Under the pieces are notes generated by a model, which saw nothing but the letters and a program-made list of their open reading frames with translations, was not told the origin of the DNA and made no database searches. A stretch of 64,000 bases of DNA from Nocardioides cavernaquae (GTDB taxonomy: Bacteria > Actinomycetota > Actinomycetes > Propionibacteriales > Nocardioidaceae), in contig NZ_QYRP01000002.1 in the NCBI RefSeq assembly GCF_003600895.1, positions 2,790,001-2,854,000 of the forward strand, given 5' to 3'. The number at the start of each line of letters is the position of its first letter. Position 1 is the stretch's first letter. Made by a program: the position numbers and the translations under genes. Shown here piece by piece: positions 39,762 to 47,732 of the stretch.

Positions 39762-40700
39762 TCAGTCCCAGATGGACCGGCAGACCTCGGGGCTGCTTCC
39801 CTGGTAGCCGGCCTGGAAGGACTGCATGCGCTGTTCGGACGAACCGTGCGTCCACCCGTCAGGGTTCACCGAGCCCTGGGTCTTCTTCTGGATGGAGTCG
39901 TCACCGACCGTCTTGGCGGCATTGATCGCCTCGCGGATGTCGTCGTCGTCGATGACCTCGAAGATGGCAACGCCCTTGTCGTCCTGCACGCCCGTCGCAG
40001 CCTTGGTCCAGGCCCCTGCGTAGCAGTCGGCCTCGAGCTCGAGCTTCACCGCGTCGCTGTTCTCGCCCTGCTGGGTGCGGACGTTCTTCATCTCGCCGGT
40101 GATGTTCTGGATGTGGTGGCCGTACTCGTGCCCGAGGACGTAGGCCTCGACGAAGTCAGCGTTCTCGCCGCCGAGCTGGCCCTCGAAGATCTGCTCGTAG
40201 AACGACGGGTCCTGGTAGATGGTCTGGTCGGCAGGGCAGTAGAACGGGCCCATGCCGGAGCTGGCGGAGCCGCACGCGGTGCTGGTGTTGCCGGTGAACG
40301 TGACGACCGGGGCCACCTTGAACTTGCCGTCCGGGAGCTGCGTCTCCCAGTACTGCTCCAGCGAGTAGACGACCGCCTTGCGCGCGCAGTTGGCGTCCTC
40401 GTTGGCGTCCGCGCCGGTCTTGCACGCGTCGTACGTGCTGGTGTCGCCCTGCTGCTGGGTGGGCGTGTCGGACTGGCCGAGGCTCGGGCCCGGAAGGCCG
40501 CCGCTGGTGCACATCTGCAGGATCACGTAGAGCACGATGATCACGATCGTGCCCTTGATGCCCATGCCGCCGGGGATCGGGATCCGTGGGCCGCTGCCGC
40601 CGCCGAGCCCACCTCCGCCGAGGCCGCCGCCGAGCCCACCACCTCCGCCGCCGGTGCTGATGCGTCCGCCGCCGATGTCAGCCTTGGGGTTGAACCGCAT
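39762..40700 (-). CDS. Neutral zinc metallopeptidase family membrane protein (YpfJ-like)
   Basis: 312 residues. N-terminal Gly-rich cytoplasmic tail (GGGGGGLGGGLGGGGLGGG, about 17-35), one membrane helix (about 50-65, GTIVIIVLYVILQM), then an external domain with VLGHEYGHHIQNITG, the HExxH-like zinc motif, and LELEADCYAGAW with the third ligand Glu. YpfJ-family proteins are predicted metalloproteases; substrate unknown. The ribosome-binding site AAGGCACC precedes the ATG. Its -10 shares bases with the divergent ABC-F promoter. Confidence 0.9.
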   Translation of the reverse strand: MRFNPKADIGGGRISTGGGGGGLGGGLGGGGLGGGSGPRIPIPGGMGIKGTIVIIVLYVILQMCTSGGLPGPSLGQSDTPTQQQGDTSTYDACKTGADANEDANCARKAVVYSLEQYWETQLPDGKFKVAPVVTFTGNTSTACGSASSGMGPFYCPADQTIYQDPSFYEQIFEGQLGGENADFVEAYVLGHEYGHHIQNITGEMKNVRTQQGENSDAVKLELEADCYAGAWTKAATGVQDDKGVAIFEVIDDDDIREAINAAKTVGDDSIQKKTQGSVNPDGWTHGSSEQRMQSFQAGYQGSSPEVCRSIWD

Positions 40701-40741
40701 GGTGGTGCCTTCCTGATGCAGGTCGCCGAGCCTTCCGCCCG

Positions 40742-40748
40742 TACACTA
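40742..40748. promoter_or_regulatory. Shared divergent -10 element TACACTA
   Basis: TACACT (40742-40747) on the plus strand precedes the ABC-F ATG at 40759 by 11 nt. TAGTGT on the minus strand (40743-40748) precedes the metallopeptidase ATG at 40700 by 42 nt. Both hexamers occupy the same bases, so one element may serve both directions. Confidence 0.5.
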
Positions 40749-40758
40749 ACCACCCGAG

Positions 40759-42357
40759 ATGATCACTGCCCATAACGTCGAAGTCCGCGCCGGCTCGCGC
40801 CTCCTCATGGAGAACGTCAGCTTCCGCGTTGCAGCCGGGGACAAGGTCGGGCTGGTGGGTCGTAATGGCGCCGGCAAGACCACCCTCACCAAGATCCTCG
40901 CGGGGGACAACCAGCCTGCCGCGGGCACCGTCACGCGCTCGGGAGAGCTGGGCTACCTGCCCCAGGACCCGCGCACGGGTGACCCCGAGGTCCTGGCCCG
41001 CGACCGGATCCTGTCCGCGCGCGGTCTCGACGAGGCGGTGCGCAACCTGCGGGCGGCCGAGATCGAGATGGCCGACCCCGACCCGGCAGTCGCCGAGAAG
41101 GGCATGCGCCGGTACTCCCGCGCGGTCGACGAGATGCAGGCCGGCGGTGGCTACTCCGCGGAGTCCGAGGCTGCCACCATCGCGGCCAGCCTGGGCATCG
41201 AGGAGCGCATCCTGGCGCAGCCGCTGAAGACGCTCTCCGGTGGCCAGCGCCGCCGGATCGAGCTCGCGCGGATCCTGTTCTCCGGCGCCGAGACGATGAT
41301 CCTCGACGAGCCGACCAACCACCTCGACGCCGACTCGATCGTCTGGCTGCGCGGCTTCCTCCAGAACCACAAGGGCGGGCTGATCGTGATCAGCCACGAC
41401 ACCGAGCTGCTCGAAGCCACGATCAACAAGGTCTACCACCTCGACGCCAACCGTGCCGAGATCGACATCTACAACCTCGGTTGGAAGGCCTACCTCCAGC
41501 AGCGCGAGACCGATGAGGCCCGCCGCAAGCGCGAGCGCCTCAACGCCGAGAACAAGGCCAAGACGCTCACCGACCAGGCCAACCGCATGCGTGCGCGTGC
41601 CTCGGGTGCATCGGCTGCCCAGTCCATGCTCAAGCGGGCCGAGCGCCTCAAGGCCGGCATCGAGGGCGAGCGGGTGCAGGACAAGGTCGCCGCGATCAAG
41701 TTCCCGGCTCCGGCTCCCTGTGGCAAGACGCCGCTCATGGGCGAGGACCTCTCGAAGTCCTACGGCGCGCTGGAGATCTTCACCGCCGTCGACCTCGCGA
41801 TCGACAAGGGTTCGCGCGTCGTCATCCTCGGACTCAACGGCGCGGGCAAGACGACGATGCTGCGCATCCTGGCCGGCGCCACCCAGCCGGACACGGGCAG
41901 GCTGATCGCGGGACATGGCCTCAAGATCGGCTACTACGCGCAGGAGCACGAGACGCTCGACGTCAACCGCACCGTGCTGCAGAACATGCAGAGCGCCGCG
42001 CCGCAGCTGACCGACGTCGAGGCTCGCCAGGTCCTCGGCTCGTTCCTCTTCTCCGGTGACGACGCGCACAAGCCGGCCGGCGTACTCTCCGGCGGCGAGA
42101 AGACCCGCCTCGCGCTGGCGGCACTGGTCGTGTCGAGCGCCAACGTCCTGCTGCTCGACGAGCCGACCAACAACCTCGACCCCGCCTCGCGCGAAGAGGT
42201 GTTGAACGCGATCCGCAGCTACCAGGGTGCGATCATCCTGGTCACGCACGACGAGGGCGCTGTGCGTGCGCTGGAGCCGGACCGGGTGCTGCTGCTCCCG
42301 GACGGCGACGAAGACCTGTGGAGCGACGACTACGCCGACCTCGTGTCGCTGGCCTGA
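40759..42357 (+). CDS. ABC-F family ATPase
   Basis: 532 residues with two ABC modules and no membrane part. Walker A GRNGAGKTTLTKI and GLNGAGKTTMLRI; signatures TLSGGQRRRIELARIL and LSGGEKTRLALAAL; Walker B MILDEPTNHLDADS and LLLDEPTNNLDPAS. The basic linker between (RRKRERLNAENKAKTLTDQANRMRARASGA, about 252-290) is the ribosome-facing helix pair. ABC-F proteins act on ribosomes, as translation factors or antibiotic-resistance proteins. The generic sequence does not show which. Confidence 0.94.
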   Translation: MITAHNVEVRAGSRLLMENVSFRVAAGDKVGLVGRNGAGKTTLTKILAGDNQPAAGTVTRSGELGYLPQDPRTGDPEVLARDRILSARGLDEAVRNLRAAEIEMADPDPAVAEKGMRRYSRAVDEMQAGGGYSAESEAATIAASLGIEERILAQPLKTLSGGQRRRIELARILFSGAETMILDEPTNHLDADSIVWLRGFLQNHKGGLIVISHDTELLEATINKVYHLDANRAEIDIYNLGWKAYLQQRETDEARRKRERLNAENKAKTLTDQANRMRARASGASAAQSMLKRAERLKAGIEGERVQDKVAAIKFPAPAPCGKTPLMGEDLSKSYGALEIFTAVDLAIDKGSRVVILGLNGAGKTTMLRILAGATQPDTGRLIAGHGLKIGYYAQEHETLDVNRTVLQNMQSAAPQLTDVEARQVLGSFLFSGDDAHKPAGVLSGGEKTRLALAALVVSSANVLLLDEPTNNLDPASREEVLNAIRSYQGAIILVTHDEGAVRALEPDRVLLLPDGDEDLWSDDYADLVSLA

Positions 42358-42378
42358 TTCGACGAGGAGGAGACCGCA

Positions 42379-44253
42379 ATGTCCGGCATGCAGGGAATGG
42401 GCCCGATGATGCGGACTCTCCGCACCGATCGGTCGGTGGTCAACCAGCGGCTGTCTCGTGACACCGTGCGCCGCATCTTCGGGTTCGCGCGCCCGTTGCG
42501 CCCGCTGATCGCGGCGTTCCTCGTGCTGACGGTGGTCGACGCCTGCATGGTGGTGGTCAGCCCGCTCCTGGTCCAGCGGATCGTCGACGACGGCATCCTG
42601 AAGAACGACGGGGGACTGGTCACGCAGCTCGCGTTGATCATGGCCGGCGTGGCCGTGATCTCGGCACTGCTCGCGGTCGCGTCCGGGCTGCTGTCCTCAC
42701 GCATCGGCGAAGGGCTGATCTACGACCTGCGCACCCAGGTCTTTGCGCATGTGCAGCGGCAGTCGCTGGCGTTCTTCACCCGCACGCAGACCGGTGCGCT
42801 GGTCTCCCGGCTGAACAACGACGTGATGGGTGCCCAGCGTGCCTTCACGTCGACGCTGTCGAGCACGGTCTCCAACCTGATCTCGGTGGTCGTGGTCGGC
42901 ATCGCGATGATCGCGCTCTCGTGGCAGGTCACGCTGCTCTGCCTGGTGCTCTTCCCGATCCTGTTCCTGTCCTCCCGCATCGTCGGAGGCAAGCTCGCCG
43001 GCCTCGCGCGCACGCAGATGGACGGCAACGCCGACATGGGCAATGCGATGACCGAGCGCTTCAACGTCGGTGGCGCGATGCTCTTGAAGCTCTTCGGTCG
43101 CCGTGACGAGGAGGACGCGAGCTTCGCCGCGAAGGCAGGAAACGTCCGCGACATCGGCATCCGCATCGCGCTGGTGACCCGGATCTTCGGCGCGACGCTC
43201 ATGCTGATCCCGGCCCTCGCCACCGCCCTGGTCTACGGCGTCGGCGGCAACCTCGTCATCGACGAGGAGCTGACGGTCGGGACACTGCTCGCCCTGGCAA
43301 CCCTCCTGCTCCGGCTGCTCGGCCCGCTGCAGGGACTCTCCAACGTCCGCGTCGACGTGATGACCGCCCTGGTCAGCTTCGACCGGGTCTTCGAGGTGCT
43401 GGACCTGCCCTCGACGATCCAGGAGAAGCCGTCCGCTGTAGTGCTGCCCGCTTCGGCGGCGTCGCTGGAGTTCTCCAACGTCGCGTTCACCTATCCGCGC
43501 GCGGAGGACGTCTCGCTGGCCTCCCTCGAATCGGTTGCCCGCCGCGAGTCCCGCGACGTGCGCGAGGTCATCCACGACGTCTCGTTCACCGTCTCGCCCG
43601 GACAGATGGTCGCGCTGGTCGGCCCGTCGGGCGCCGGCAAGACGACGCTCACGCACCTCGTCGCCCGGCTGTACGACGTGACCGCCGGTGCCGTCCGGAT
43701 CGGCGGCTACGACGTGCGCGACGTGACACTGGAGTCGCTCGAGGCCCAGGTGGGTTACGTGACCCAGGACGCCCACATGTTCCACGACACGATCCGCGCC
43801 AACCTCGTCTATGCCCGTCCGGACGCCTCCGATGACGAGATCTGGGCGGCGCTCGCTGCGGCGCAGATCGCGCCGCTGATCCAGGGTCTGCCCGACGGGC
43901 TGGAGACGGTCGTCGGTGACCGTGGCTACCGGCTCTCCGGCGGTGAGCGGCAGCGGCTCGCGATCGCGCGGTTGCTCCTGAAGGCGCCCGCCATCGTCGT
44001 ACTCGATGAGGCGACGGCCCACCTGGACTCCGAGTCCGAGGTCGCGGTCCAGCGTGCACTCGACGCCGCTCTGGCCGGCCGGACGTCGCTGGTGATCGCG
44101 CACCGGCTCTCCACGATCCGGCACGCCGACCAGATCCTCGTGGTCGACGAAGGCCGCGTCGTCCAGGCCGGATCGCACGAGGCGCTGCTCGCCGCCGGGG
44201 GCCTGTACGCGGAGCTGCACGCCACACAGTTCGCCCGCAGCAACGACGGCTGA
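42379..44253 (+). CDS. ABC exporter with fused membrane and ATPase domains
   Basis: 624 residues. Six membrane helices in the first about 330 residues (FLVLTVVDACMVVVSPLLVQRIVDDGIL starts the first), then an ATPase: Walker A GPSGAGKTTLTHL, Q-loop VGYVTQDAHMF, signature RLSGGERQRLAIARLLL, Walker B IVVLDEATAHLD, H-loop IAHRLSTI. An insertion of about 25 residues (EDVSLASLESVARRESRDVRE) sits before Walker A. A homodimeric MsbA/BmrA-type lipid or drug exporter. The ATG follows GAGGAGGAGACC, 21 nt after the ABC-F gene, so both may be cotranscribed. Confidence 0.93.
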   Translation: MSGMQGMGPMMRTLRTDRSVVNQRLSRDTVRRIFGFARPLRPLIAAFLVLTVVDACMVVVSPLLVQRIVDDGILKNDGGLVTQLALIMAGVAVISALLAVASGLLSSRIGEGLIYDLRTQVFAHVQRQSLAFFTRTQTGALVSRLNNDVMGAQRAFTSTLSSTVSNLISVVVVGIAMIALSWQVTLLCLVLFPILFLSSRIVGGKLAGLARTQMDGNADMGNAMTERFNVGGAMLLKLFGRRDEEDASFAAKAGNVRDIGIRIALVTRIFGATLMLIPALATALVYGVGGNLVIDEELTVGTLLALATLLLRLLGPLQGLSNVRVDVMTALVSFDRVFEVLDLPSTIQEKPSAVVLPASAASLEFSNVAFTYPRAEDVSLASLESVARRESRDVREVIHDVSFTVSPGQMVALVGPSGAGKTTLTHLVARLYDVTAGAVRIGGYDVRDVTLESLEAQVGYVTQDAHMFHDTIRANLVYARPDASDDEIWAALAAAQIAPLIQGLPDGLETVVGDRGYRLSGGERQRLAIARLLLKAPAIVVLDEATAHLDSESEVAVQRALDAALAGRTSLVIAHRLSTIRHADQILVVDEGRVVQAGSHEALLAAGGLYAELHATQFARSNDG

Positions 44254-44287
44254 CACTGTCGATGCCGCACTCGGGGCATATCGGGCG

Positions 44288-44293
44288 CATACT
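44288..44293 (+). promoter_or_regulatory. -10-like CATACT of the 71-aa gene
   Basis: CATACT ends 7 nt before the ATG at 44301. It deviates from TANNNT at the first base, so it is weaker than its neighbours. Confidence 0.35.
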
Positions 44294-44300
44294 GGTAGAG

Positions 44301-44516
44301 ATGACTACCACGCCCGCACGTCGCCGCCTGTCCAGCAGCCCGTTTGCGGTTGCCCCCGAGCCTGTCATCCTCTCGTGGGAGATGGATGAGCTGGTCTGCC
44401 ACGACTCCTACGGGATGGGTCGCATCATCAACGTCGAGGCCGCTGCGGTCACCGTTGACTTCCGCCCCCAGAAGGTGCGGATCGCGAGCCCCTACCCGAA
44501 GCTCGGCAAGCTCTGA
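44301..44516 (+). CDS. Conserved-looking small protein of unknown function
   Basis: 71 residues. The first 20 residues are basic and Ser/Pro-rich (TTPARRRLSSSPF). The rest reads as a small beta-barrel: PVILSWEMDELVCHDSYGMGRIINVEAAAVTVDFRPQKVRIASPYPKLGKL. The D-x-Y-G-x-G-R and VTVDF pattern resembles KOW/CarD-like small nucleic-acid-binding folds, but this is only a visual impression. An earlier in-frame ATG at 44262 would add 13 residues; 44301 is preferred because a -10-like hexamer precedes it. It is followed by an SDR gene. Confidence 0.6.
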   Translation: MTTTPARRRLSSSPFAVAPEPVILSWEMDELVCHDSYGMGRIINVEAAAVTVDFRPQKVRIASPYPKLGKL

Positions 44517-44535
44517 GGGTCTGAGCCCGACTCGC

Positions 44536-44541
44536 TAGGGT
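44536..44541 (+). promoter_or_regulatory. -10 hexamer TAGGGT of the SDR gene at 44549
   Basis: TAGGGT is followed by 7 nt and the ATG at 44549; leaderless arrangement. Confidence 0.58.
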
Positions 44542-44548
44542 CGTCGGC

Positions 44549-45304
44549 ATGGACCTGCACCTGACAGACCGTGTCTACATCGTCACCGGTGGCTCGCGGG
44601 GCCTCGGCCTCGCCACTGCCGAGGTGCTGATCGAGGAAGGCGCGCACGTCGTGCTCTCCGGACGGCACGAGGACTCCCTCGAAGCCGCCGTTGACGGGCT
44701 GGGGGAACGCGCGATCGGCGTGGTCGCCGACAACGCCGACCCGGGGACTCCGCAGCTCCTCATCGCCAAGGCGCTGGAGACGTGGGACCGCCTCGACGGC
44801 GCTCTCGTCTCGGTCGGTGGCCCCAAGGCGGGCAACGTGACGGACAGCAAGGACGAGGACTGGTCCGCCGCATTCAACAGTGTCTTCCTGGGCGCGGTCA
44901 GGCTCGGGCGCGAGATTGCCGCGGCGTTGCCCGCAGGCGGGAGCATCGCCTATGTGCTGTCCAGCTCCGTGAAGGCCCCTGTGCCCGGCCTGGCCATCAG
45001 CAACGGGCTGCGTCCGGGCCTGGCGATGGTCGCCAAGAGCCTGGCCGACGAGGTCGGTCCGAAGGGCGTCCGCGTCAACGGGTTGCTCCCCGGGCGCATC
45101 GACACCGACCGGTTGCGCGAGCTCGACGCACTCGGCGGCGACCCGCAGGCGGCCAGGGCAAAGGCCGTCACCAGCATTCCCCTGGGGAGATACGGCGAGG
45201 CCGCGGAGTTCGGCCGGGCGGCTGCGTTCCTGCTCAGCCCGTTGGCCTCGTACGTCACCGGCGCGATGTTGCCGGTCGACGGCGGGCTGATCCGCTCGCT
45301 CTGA
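44549..45304 (+). CDS. SDR-family protein lacking the catalytic Tyr and Lys
   Basis: 251 residues. The Rossmann motif is clear: VTGGSRGLGLATAEVL. NAG-loop equivalents are altered (VSVGGPKAGN). Ser139 aligns with the catalytic Ser (VLSSSVKAP), but the Tyr and Lys of the usual YxxxK are replaced by Asn152 and Pro156 (AISNGLRPG). The C-terminus is normal for the family (GVRVNGLLPGRIDTDR, SPLASYVTGAMLPVDGG). It may therefore bind NAD(P) without ordinary dehydrogenase chemistry, or use another general base. Its stop is 13 nt from the convergent SURF1 gene. Confidence 0.85.
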   Translation: MDLHLTDRVYIVTGGSRGLGLATAEVLIEEGAHVVLSGRHEDSLEAAVDGLGERAIGVVADNADPGTPQLLIAKALETWDRLDGALVSVGGPKAGNVTDSKDEDWSAAFNSVFLGAVRLGREIAAALPAGGSIAYVLSSSVKAPVPGLAISNGLRPGLAMVAKSLADEVGPKGVRVNGLLPGRIDTDRLRELDALGGDPQAARAKAVTSIPLGRYGEAAEFGRAAAFLLSPLASYVTGAMLPVDGGLIRSL

Positions 45305-45317
45305 CCCGTCGCCGGAG

Positions 45318-46085
45318 TCAGCCCTGGCGGCGAGGAGCCTTGCGAGCGGTGAGGATCCGCCACTCGTCGTACGCGAGGTAGCCGAAGCCGAAGATCGCGA
45401 GCACCCCGAAGAACCACCACTGCAGCCCGTAGAAGAAGTGCGGGCCGTTGCCCAGGTCAGGAAGCTCGCCAGCGCGCAGTGCGGTCGCTGGCTCCGGCGA
45501 CTCCTTGTCGAGCTGCACGAACCCCTGGTACGTCGTGAGGCCCGTCTCGGCGGCAATGGTCCGGCTCGAGATGGCGCGAGTCGAGACCGCACCGCCTTCG
45601 CCGCTGACGGCGGTCGACTCGCCCGTGGCGTCCGCACGCGCCCAGCCGGTCACGGTGACCGTGCCCGTCGGGGGATCCGGGATGTCGGCGAGCTGTGCCG
45701 TCGCCGTGTCGGTGGCCAGCCAGCCGCGGTCGATGAGGACGGCAGTCCCGGAGGACGTCACCAGCGGCACCACGACCTCGACACCGGAGTTGCCCTCATA
45801 GGTGCGGTACCGCACCTGGACGGTGTGCTCGACGTCGTACGTGCCGGTGGCCGTGATGCGCGTCCACTCGGCCGATGCGGGCACGGACCGGGAGGTCGAG
45901 AGGACGGTCGAGACAGGGACCGCAGACGCCGACTCGTTGCGCTCGATCACCGCATTGCGGTCCCGGCGATCCTCGAGCCGGTGGAACTGCCACTCGCCGA
46001 GCCACCAGGCAACGTAGGCGAGCAGGCCGACGATGATCGCAAAGAGGACCCATCGCCGGCTCACCAGGAATGAGAGCGAACGCAC
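45318..46085 (-). CDS. SURF1 family cytochrome oxidase assembly protein
   Basis: 255 residues from the GTG at 46085. One membrane helix near the N-terminus (WVLFAIIVGLLAYVAWWLGEWQFHRL) and one near the C-terminus (FFGVLAIFGFGYLAYDEWR), with a periplasmic beta-rich domain between. Conserved WQFHRLEDR, YEGNSGVEVVVPLVTSSGTAVLIDRGW, and FFYGLQWWFFG are SURF1 hallmarks. It assists heme A insertion into cytochrome aa3 oxidase. A longer start at 46136 overlaps the moaA region; the GTG is chosen because TACCCT lies 6 nt upstream. Confidence 0.88.
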   Translation of the reverse strand: MRSLSFLVSRRWVLFAIIVGLLAYVAWWLGEWQFHRLEDRRDRNAVIERNESASAVPVSTVLSTSRSVPASAEWTRITATGTYDVEHTVQVRYRTYEGNSGVEVVVPLVTSSGTAVLIDRGWLATDTATAQLADIPDPPTGTVTVTGWARADATGESTAVSGEGGAVSTRAISSRTIAAETGLTTYQGFVQLDKESPEPATALRAGELPDLGNGPHFFYGLQWWFFGVLAIFGFGYLAYDEWRILTARKAPRRQG

Positions 46086-46091
46086 CGGGCG

Positions 46092-46097
46092 AGGGTA
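46092..46097 (-). promoter_or_regulatory. -10 hexamer TACCCT of the SURF1 gene
   Basis: TACCCT on the minus strand ends 6 nt before the GTG at 46085, which decides that start. Confidence 0.5.
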
Positions 46098-46114
46098 TCT
46101 GCCACCCCCGCACC

Positions 46115-46120
46115 TAGGAT
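46115..46120 (+). promoter_or_regulatory. -10 hexamer TAGGAT of moaA
   Basis: TAGGAT is followed by 6 nt and the moaA GTG at 46127. It is divergent from the SURF1 promoter, 17 nt apart. Confidence 0.58.
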
Positions 46121-46126
46121 GAGCAG

Positions 46127-47125
46127 GTGACGACACTTGCGCTGGGGGACCGCTACGGCCGCGTGGCCACGGACCTCCGCGTCTCGTTGACCGACCGGTG
46201 CAACCTCCGCTGCTCGTACTGCATGCCGGCGGAGGGTCTCGACTGGATGCCGGACGAGAAGATGCTCACGGACGACGAGATCGTCCGGCTGATCACGATC
46301 GGTGTGGAGCGCCTCGGCATCCGTGAGGTGCGCTTCACCGGTGGCGAGCCGCTCGTACGCCGCGGCCTCCTCGACGTCGTACGACGCACGAAGCAGCTCG
46401 AGCCGACCCCCGACGTGTCGATCACCACCAATGCGCTCGGCCTGTCCCGCATGGCGACCGCGCTCGTCGACGCGGGGCTCGACCGGATCAACGTGAGCCT
46501 GGACTCGATCCGTCCGGAGACGTTCACCGAGATCACCCGGCGTGACCGGCTCAAGGACGTCATCGCCGGCCTGGAGGCTGCGCACGACGCCGGGCTCACT
46601 CCGATCAAGATCAACGCCGTGCTGATGCGCGGCATCAACGACGACCAGGCTCCCGAGCTGCTGGCCTGGTGCGTCGAGCGCGGCTACGAGCTGCGGTTCA
46701 TCGAGCAGATGCCCCTCGACGCCCAGCACGACTGGAAGCGCGCCGAGATGGTCACCGCCGAGGAGATCCTCACGTCGCTCTCGACGCGGTTCACCCTCAC
46801 CCCGGCGCGAGAGCCGCGGGGGAGTGCTCCCGCCGAGCTGTGGAACGTCGACGGCACCAGTTCGACCGTCGGCGTGATCGCCAGTGTCACCCGCCCGTTC
46901 TGCGGCGACTGCGACCGGGTGCGGCTCACGGCCGACGGTCAGGTGCGCAACTGCCTCTTCGCCCGCGAGGAGTCCGACCTGCGCACGTCCATGCGCGCCG
47001 GGGCGAGCGATGACGAGCTGGCGATCCGCTGGGTTGCCGCCATGCGCGGCAAGCGCGCGGGTGCCGGCATCGATGACCCGTCGTTCCTCCAGCCCGACCG
47101 CCCGATGAGCGCGATCGGCGGTTAG
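46127..47125 (+). CDS. moaA: GTP 3',8-cyclase MoaA
   Basis: 332 residues. A radical-SAM enzyme that begins molybdenum cofactor synthesis. N-terminal SLTDRCNLRCSYCMPAEG holds the CxxxCxxC SAM cluster. FTGGEPLVRRGLLDVV and VSITTNALGLSRMA follow. The C-terminal cluster region is FCGDCDRVRLTADGQVRNCLFA. It ends with AIGG, the functional Gly-Gly tail. No other Moco gene lies in the window. Its stop overlaps the stop of the convergent gene by 4 nt. Confidence 0.96.
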   Translation: MTTLALGDRYGRVATDLRVSLTDRCNLRCSYCMPAEGLDWMPDEKMLTDDEIVRLITIGVERLGIREVRFTGGEPLVRRGLLDVVRRTKQLEPTPDVSITTNALGLSRMATALVDAGLDRINVSLDSIRPETFTEITRRDRLKDVIAGLEAAHDAGLTPIKINAVLMRGINDDQAPELLAWCVERGYELRFIEQMPLDAQHDWKRAEMVTAEEILTSLSTRFTLTPAREPRGSAPAELWNVDGTSSTVGVIASVTRPFCGDCDRVRLTADGQVRNCLFAREESDLRTSMRAGASDDELAIRWVAAMRGKRAGAGIDDPSFLQPDRPMSAIGG

Positions 47126-47358
47126 GTCGGGTCGACGCCTTCGGGTGTGAAGTCCGCGATCGCCTCGGTCTCGCGCAGGAACCCCCGCGCGGTCAGGAAA
47201 GCGGTCAGCGACTCCCGGTGGGAGTCGCACGCCAGCCACGCCTTGCGGCGATCGGGCGTGTGGATCTTGGGGTTGTTCCAGCGCAGGGCCCAGGCAGCGT
47301 CGGCCTGGCAGCCCTTCGCGGAGCAGAGGGGCGCTTCAGTCGTGGGGGAGTCATTCAT
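47122..47358 (-). CDS. Small Cys-rich conserved-looking protein
   Basis: 78 residues. The core CSAKGCQADAAWALRWNNPKI is followed by TPDRRKAWLACDSHRESLTAFLTARGF. The C-x4-C pair and C-x2-H pair suggest a zinc-stabilised fold. I remember similar short actinobacterial proteins labelled acetone carboxylase by mistaken annotation transfer; nothing here supports that reaction. The ATG at 47358 overlaps the end of the DUF3099 gene by 4 nt, so both are translated together. It converges on moaA. Confidence 0.75.
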   Translation of the reverse strand: MNDSPTTEAPLCSAKGCQADAAWALRWNNPKIHTPDRRKAWLACDSHRESLTAFLTARGFLRETEAIADFTPEGVDPT

Positions 47359-47657
47359 GCCGGCGGGAGCATCCCACGCTGGCTGCCGGGGCTCTGCATC
47401 GCCGGTCCGTCGTCGCGCTTGGTGGCGGCGTTGGCCATGACCACCGCTACATAGGGAAGGAAGACCGCGCCGATGATCATCACCCAGAGCAGCCAGCCGT
47501 CCTTGACCACGACTGCGCCGACCACGCACGCCGTGCGGATCGCCATCGAGATCAGGTAGCGACGCTGCCGGTGACCGAGCTCGTCGTCGACCGACTGAGG
47601 TGCCGTCGTGATGACGATCGCCTCGTCCCCGCCGTGTCGACGGTCCCGATGTCGCAT
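47355..47657 (-). CDS. DUF3099-family membrane protein
   Basis: 100 residues. After a basic N-terminus (RHRDRRHGGDE) comes ITTAPQSVDDELGHRQRRYLISMAIRT, the DUF3099 signature. Two membrane helices follow (about 36-53 and 54-75, including WLLWVMIIGAVFLPYVAVVMAN), then a short cytoplasmic tail. Function unknown; restricted to actinobacteria as far as I know. Leaderless behind TAGGCT, 6 nt upstream of the ATG. Confidence 0.85.
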   Translation of the reverse strand: MRHRDRRHGGDEAIVITTAPQSVDDELGHRQRRYLISMAIRTACVVGAVVVKDGWLLWVMIIGAVFLPYVAVVMANAATKRDDGPAMQSPGSQRGMLPPA

Positions 47658-47663
47658 GCCCCC

Positions 47664-47669
47664 AGCCTA
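47664..47669 (-). promoter_or_regulatory. -10 hexamer TAGGCT of the DUF3099 gene
   Basis: TAGGCT on the minus strand ends 6 nt before the ATG at 47657. Confidence 0.58.
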
Positions 47670-47687
47670 CGTCGCGGCGTACGTCGG

Positions 47688-47693
47688 TAGGCT
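47688..47693 (+). promoter_or_regulatory. -10 hexamer TAGGCT of the dodecin gene
   Basis: TAGGCT lies 39 nt before the ATG at 47733; the leader has TGGAGG as ribosome-binding site. Confidence 0.5.
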
Positions 47694-47732
47694 CGGGGTG
47701 TCGCATCGTCCGCACCACCTGGAGGCCCTGCC

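Noticed and set aside
42697..44256. A 519-codon minus-strand frame over the ABC exporter
   Set aside because: Antisense to an intact exporter with all ABC motifs; no motif of its own.
47122..47358. Label acetone carboxylase for the 78-residue protein
   Set aside because: Far too short and without any of the enzyme's domains; I regard it as an inherited annotation error.
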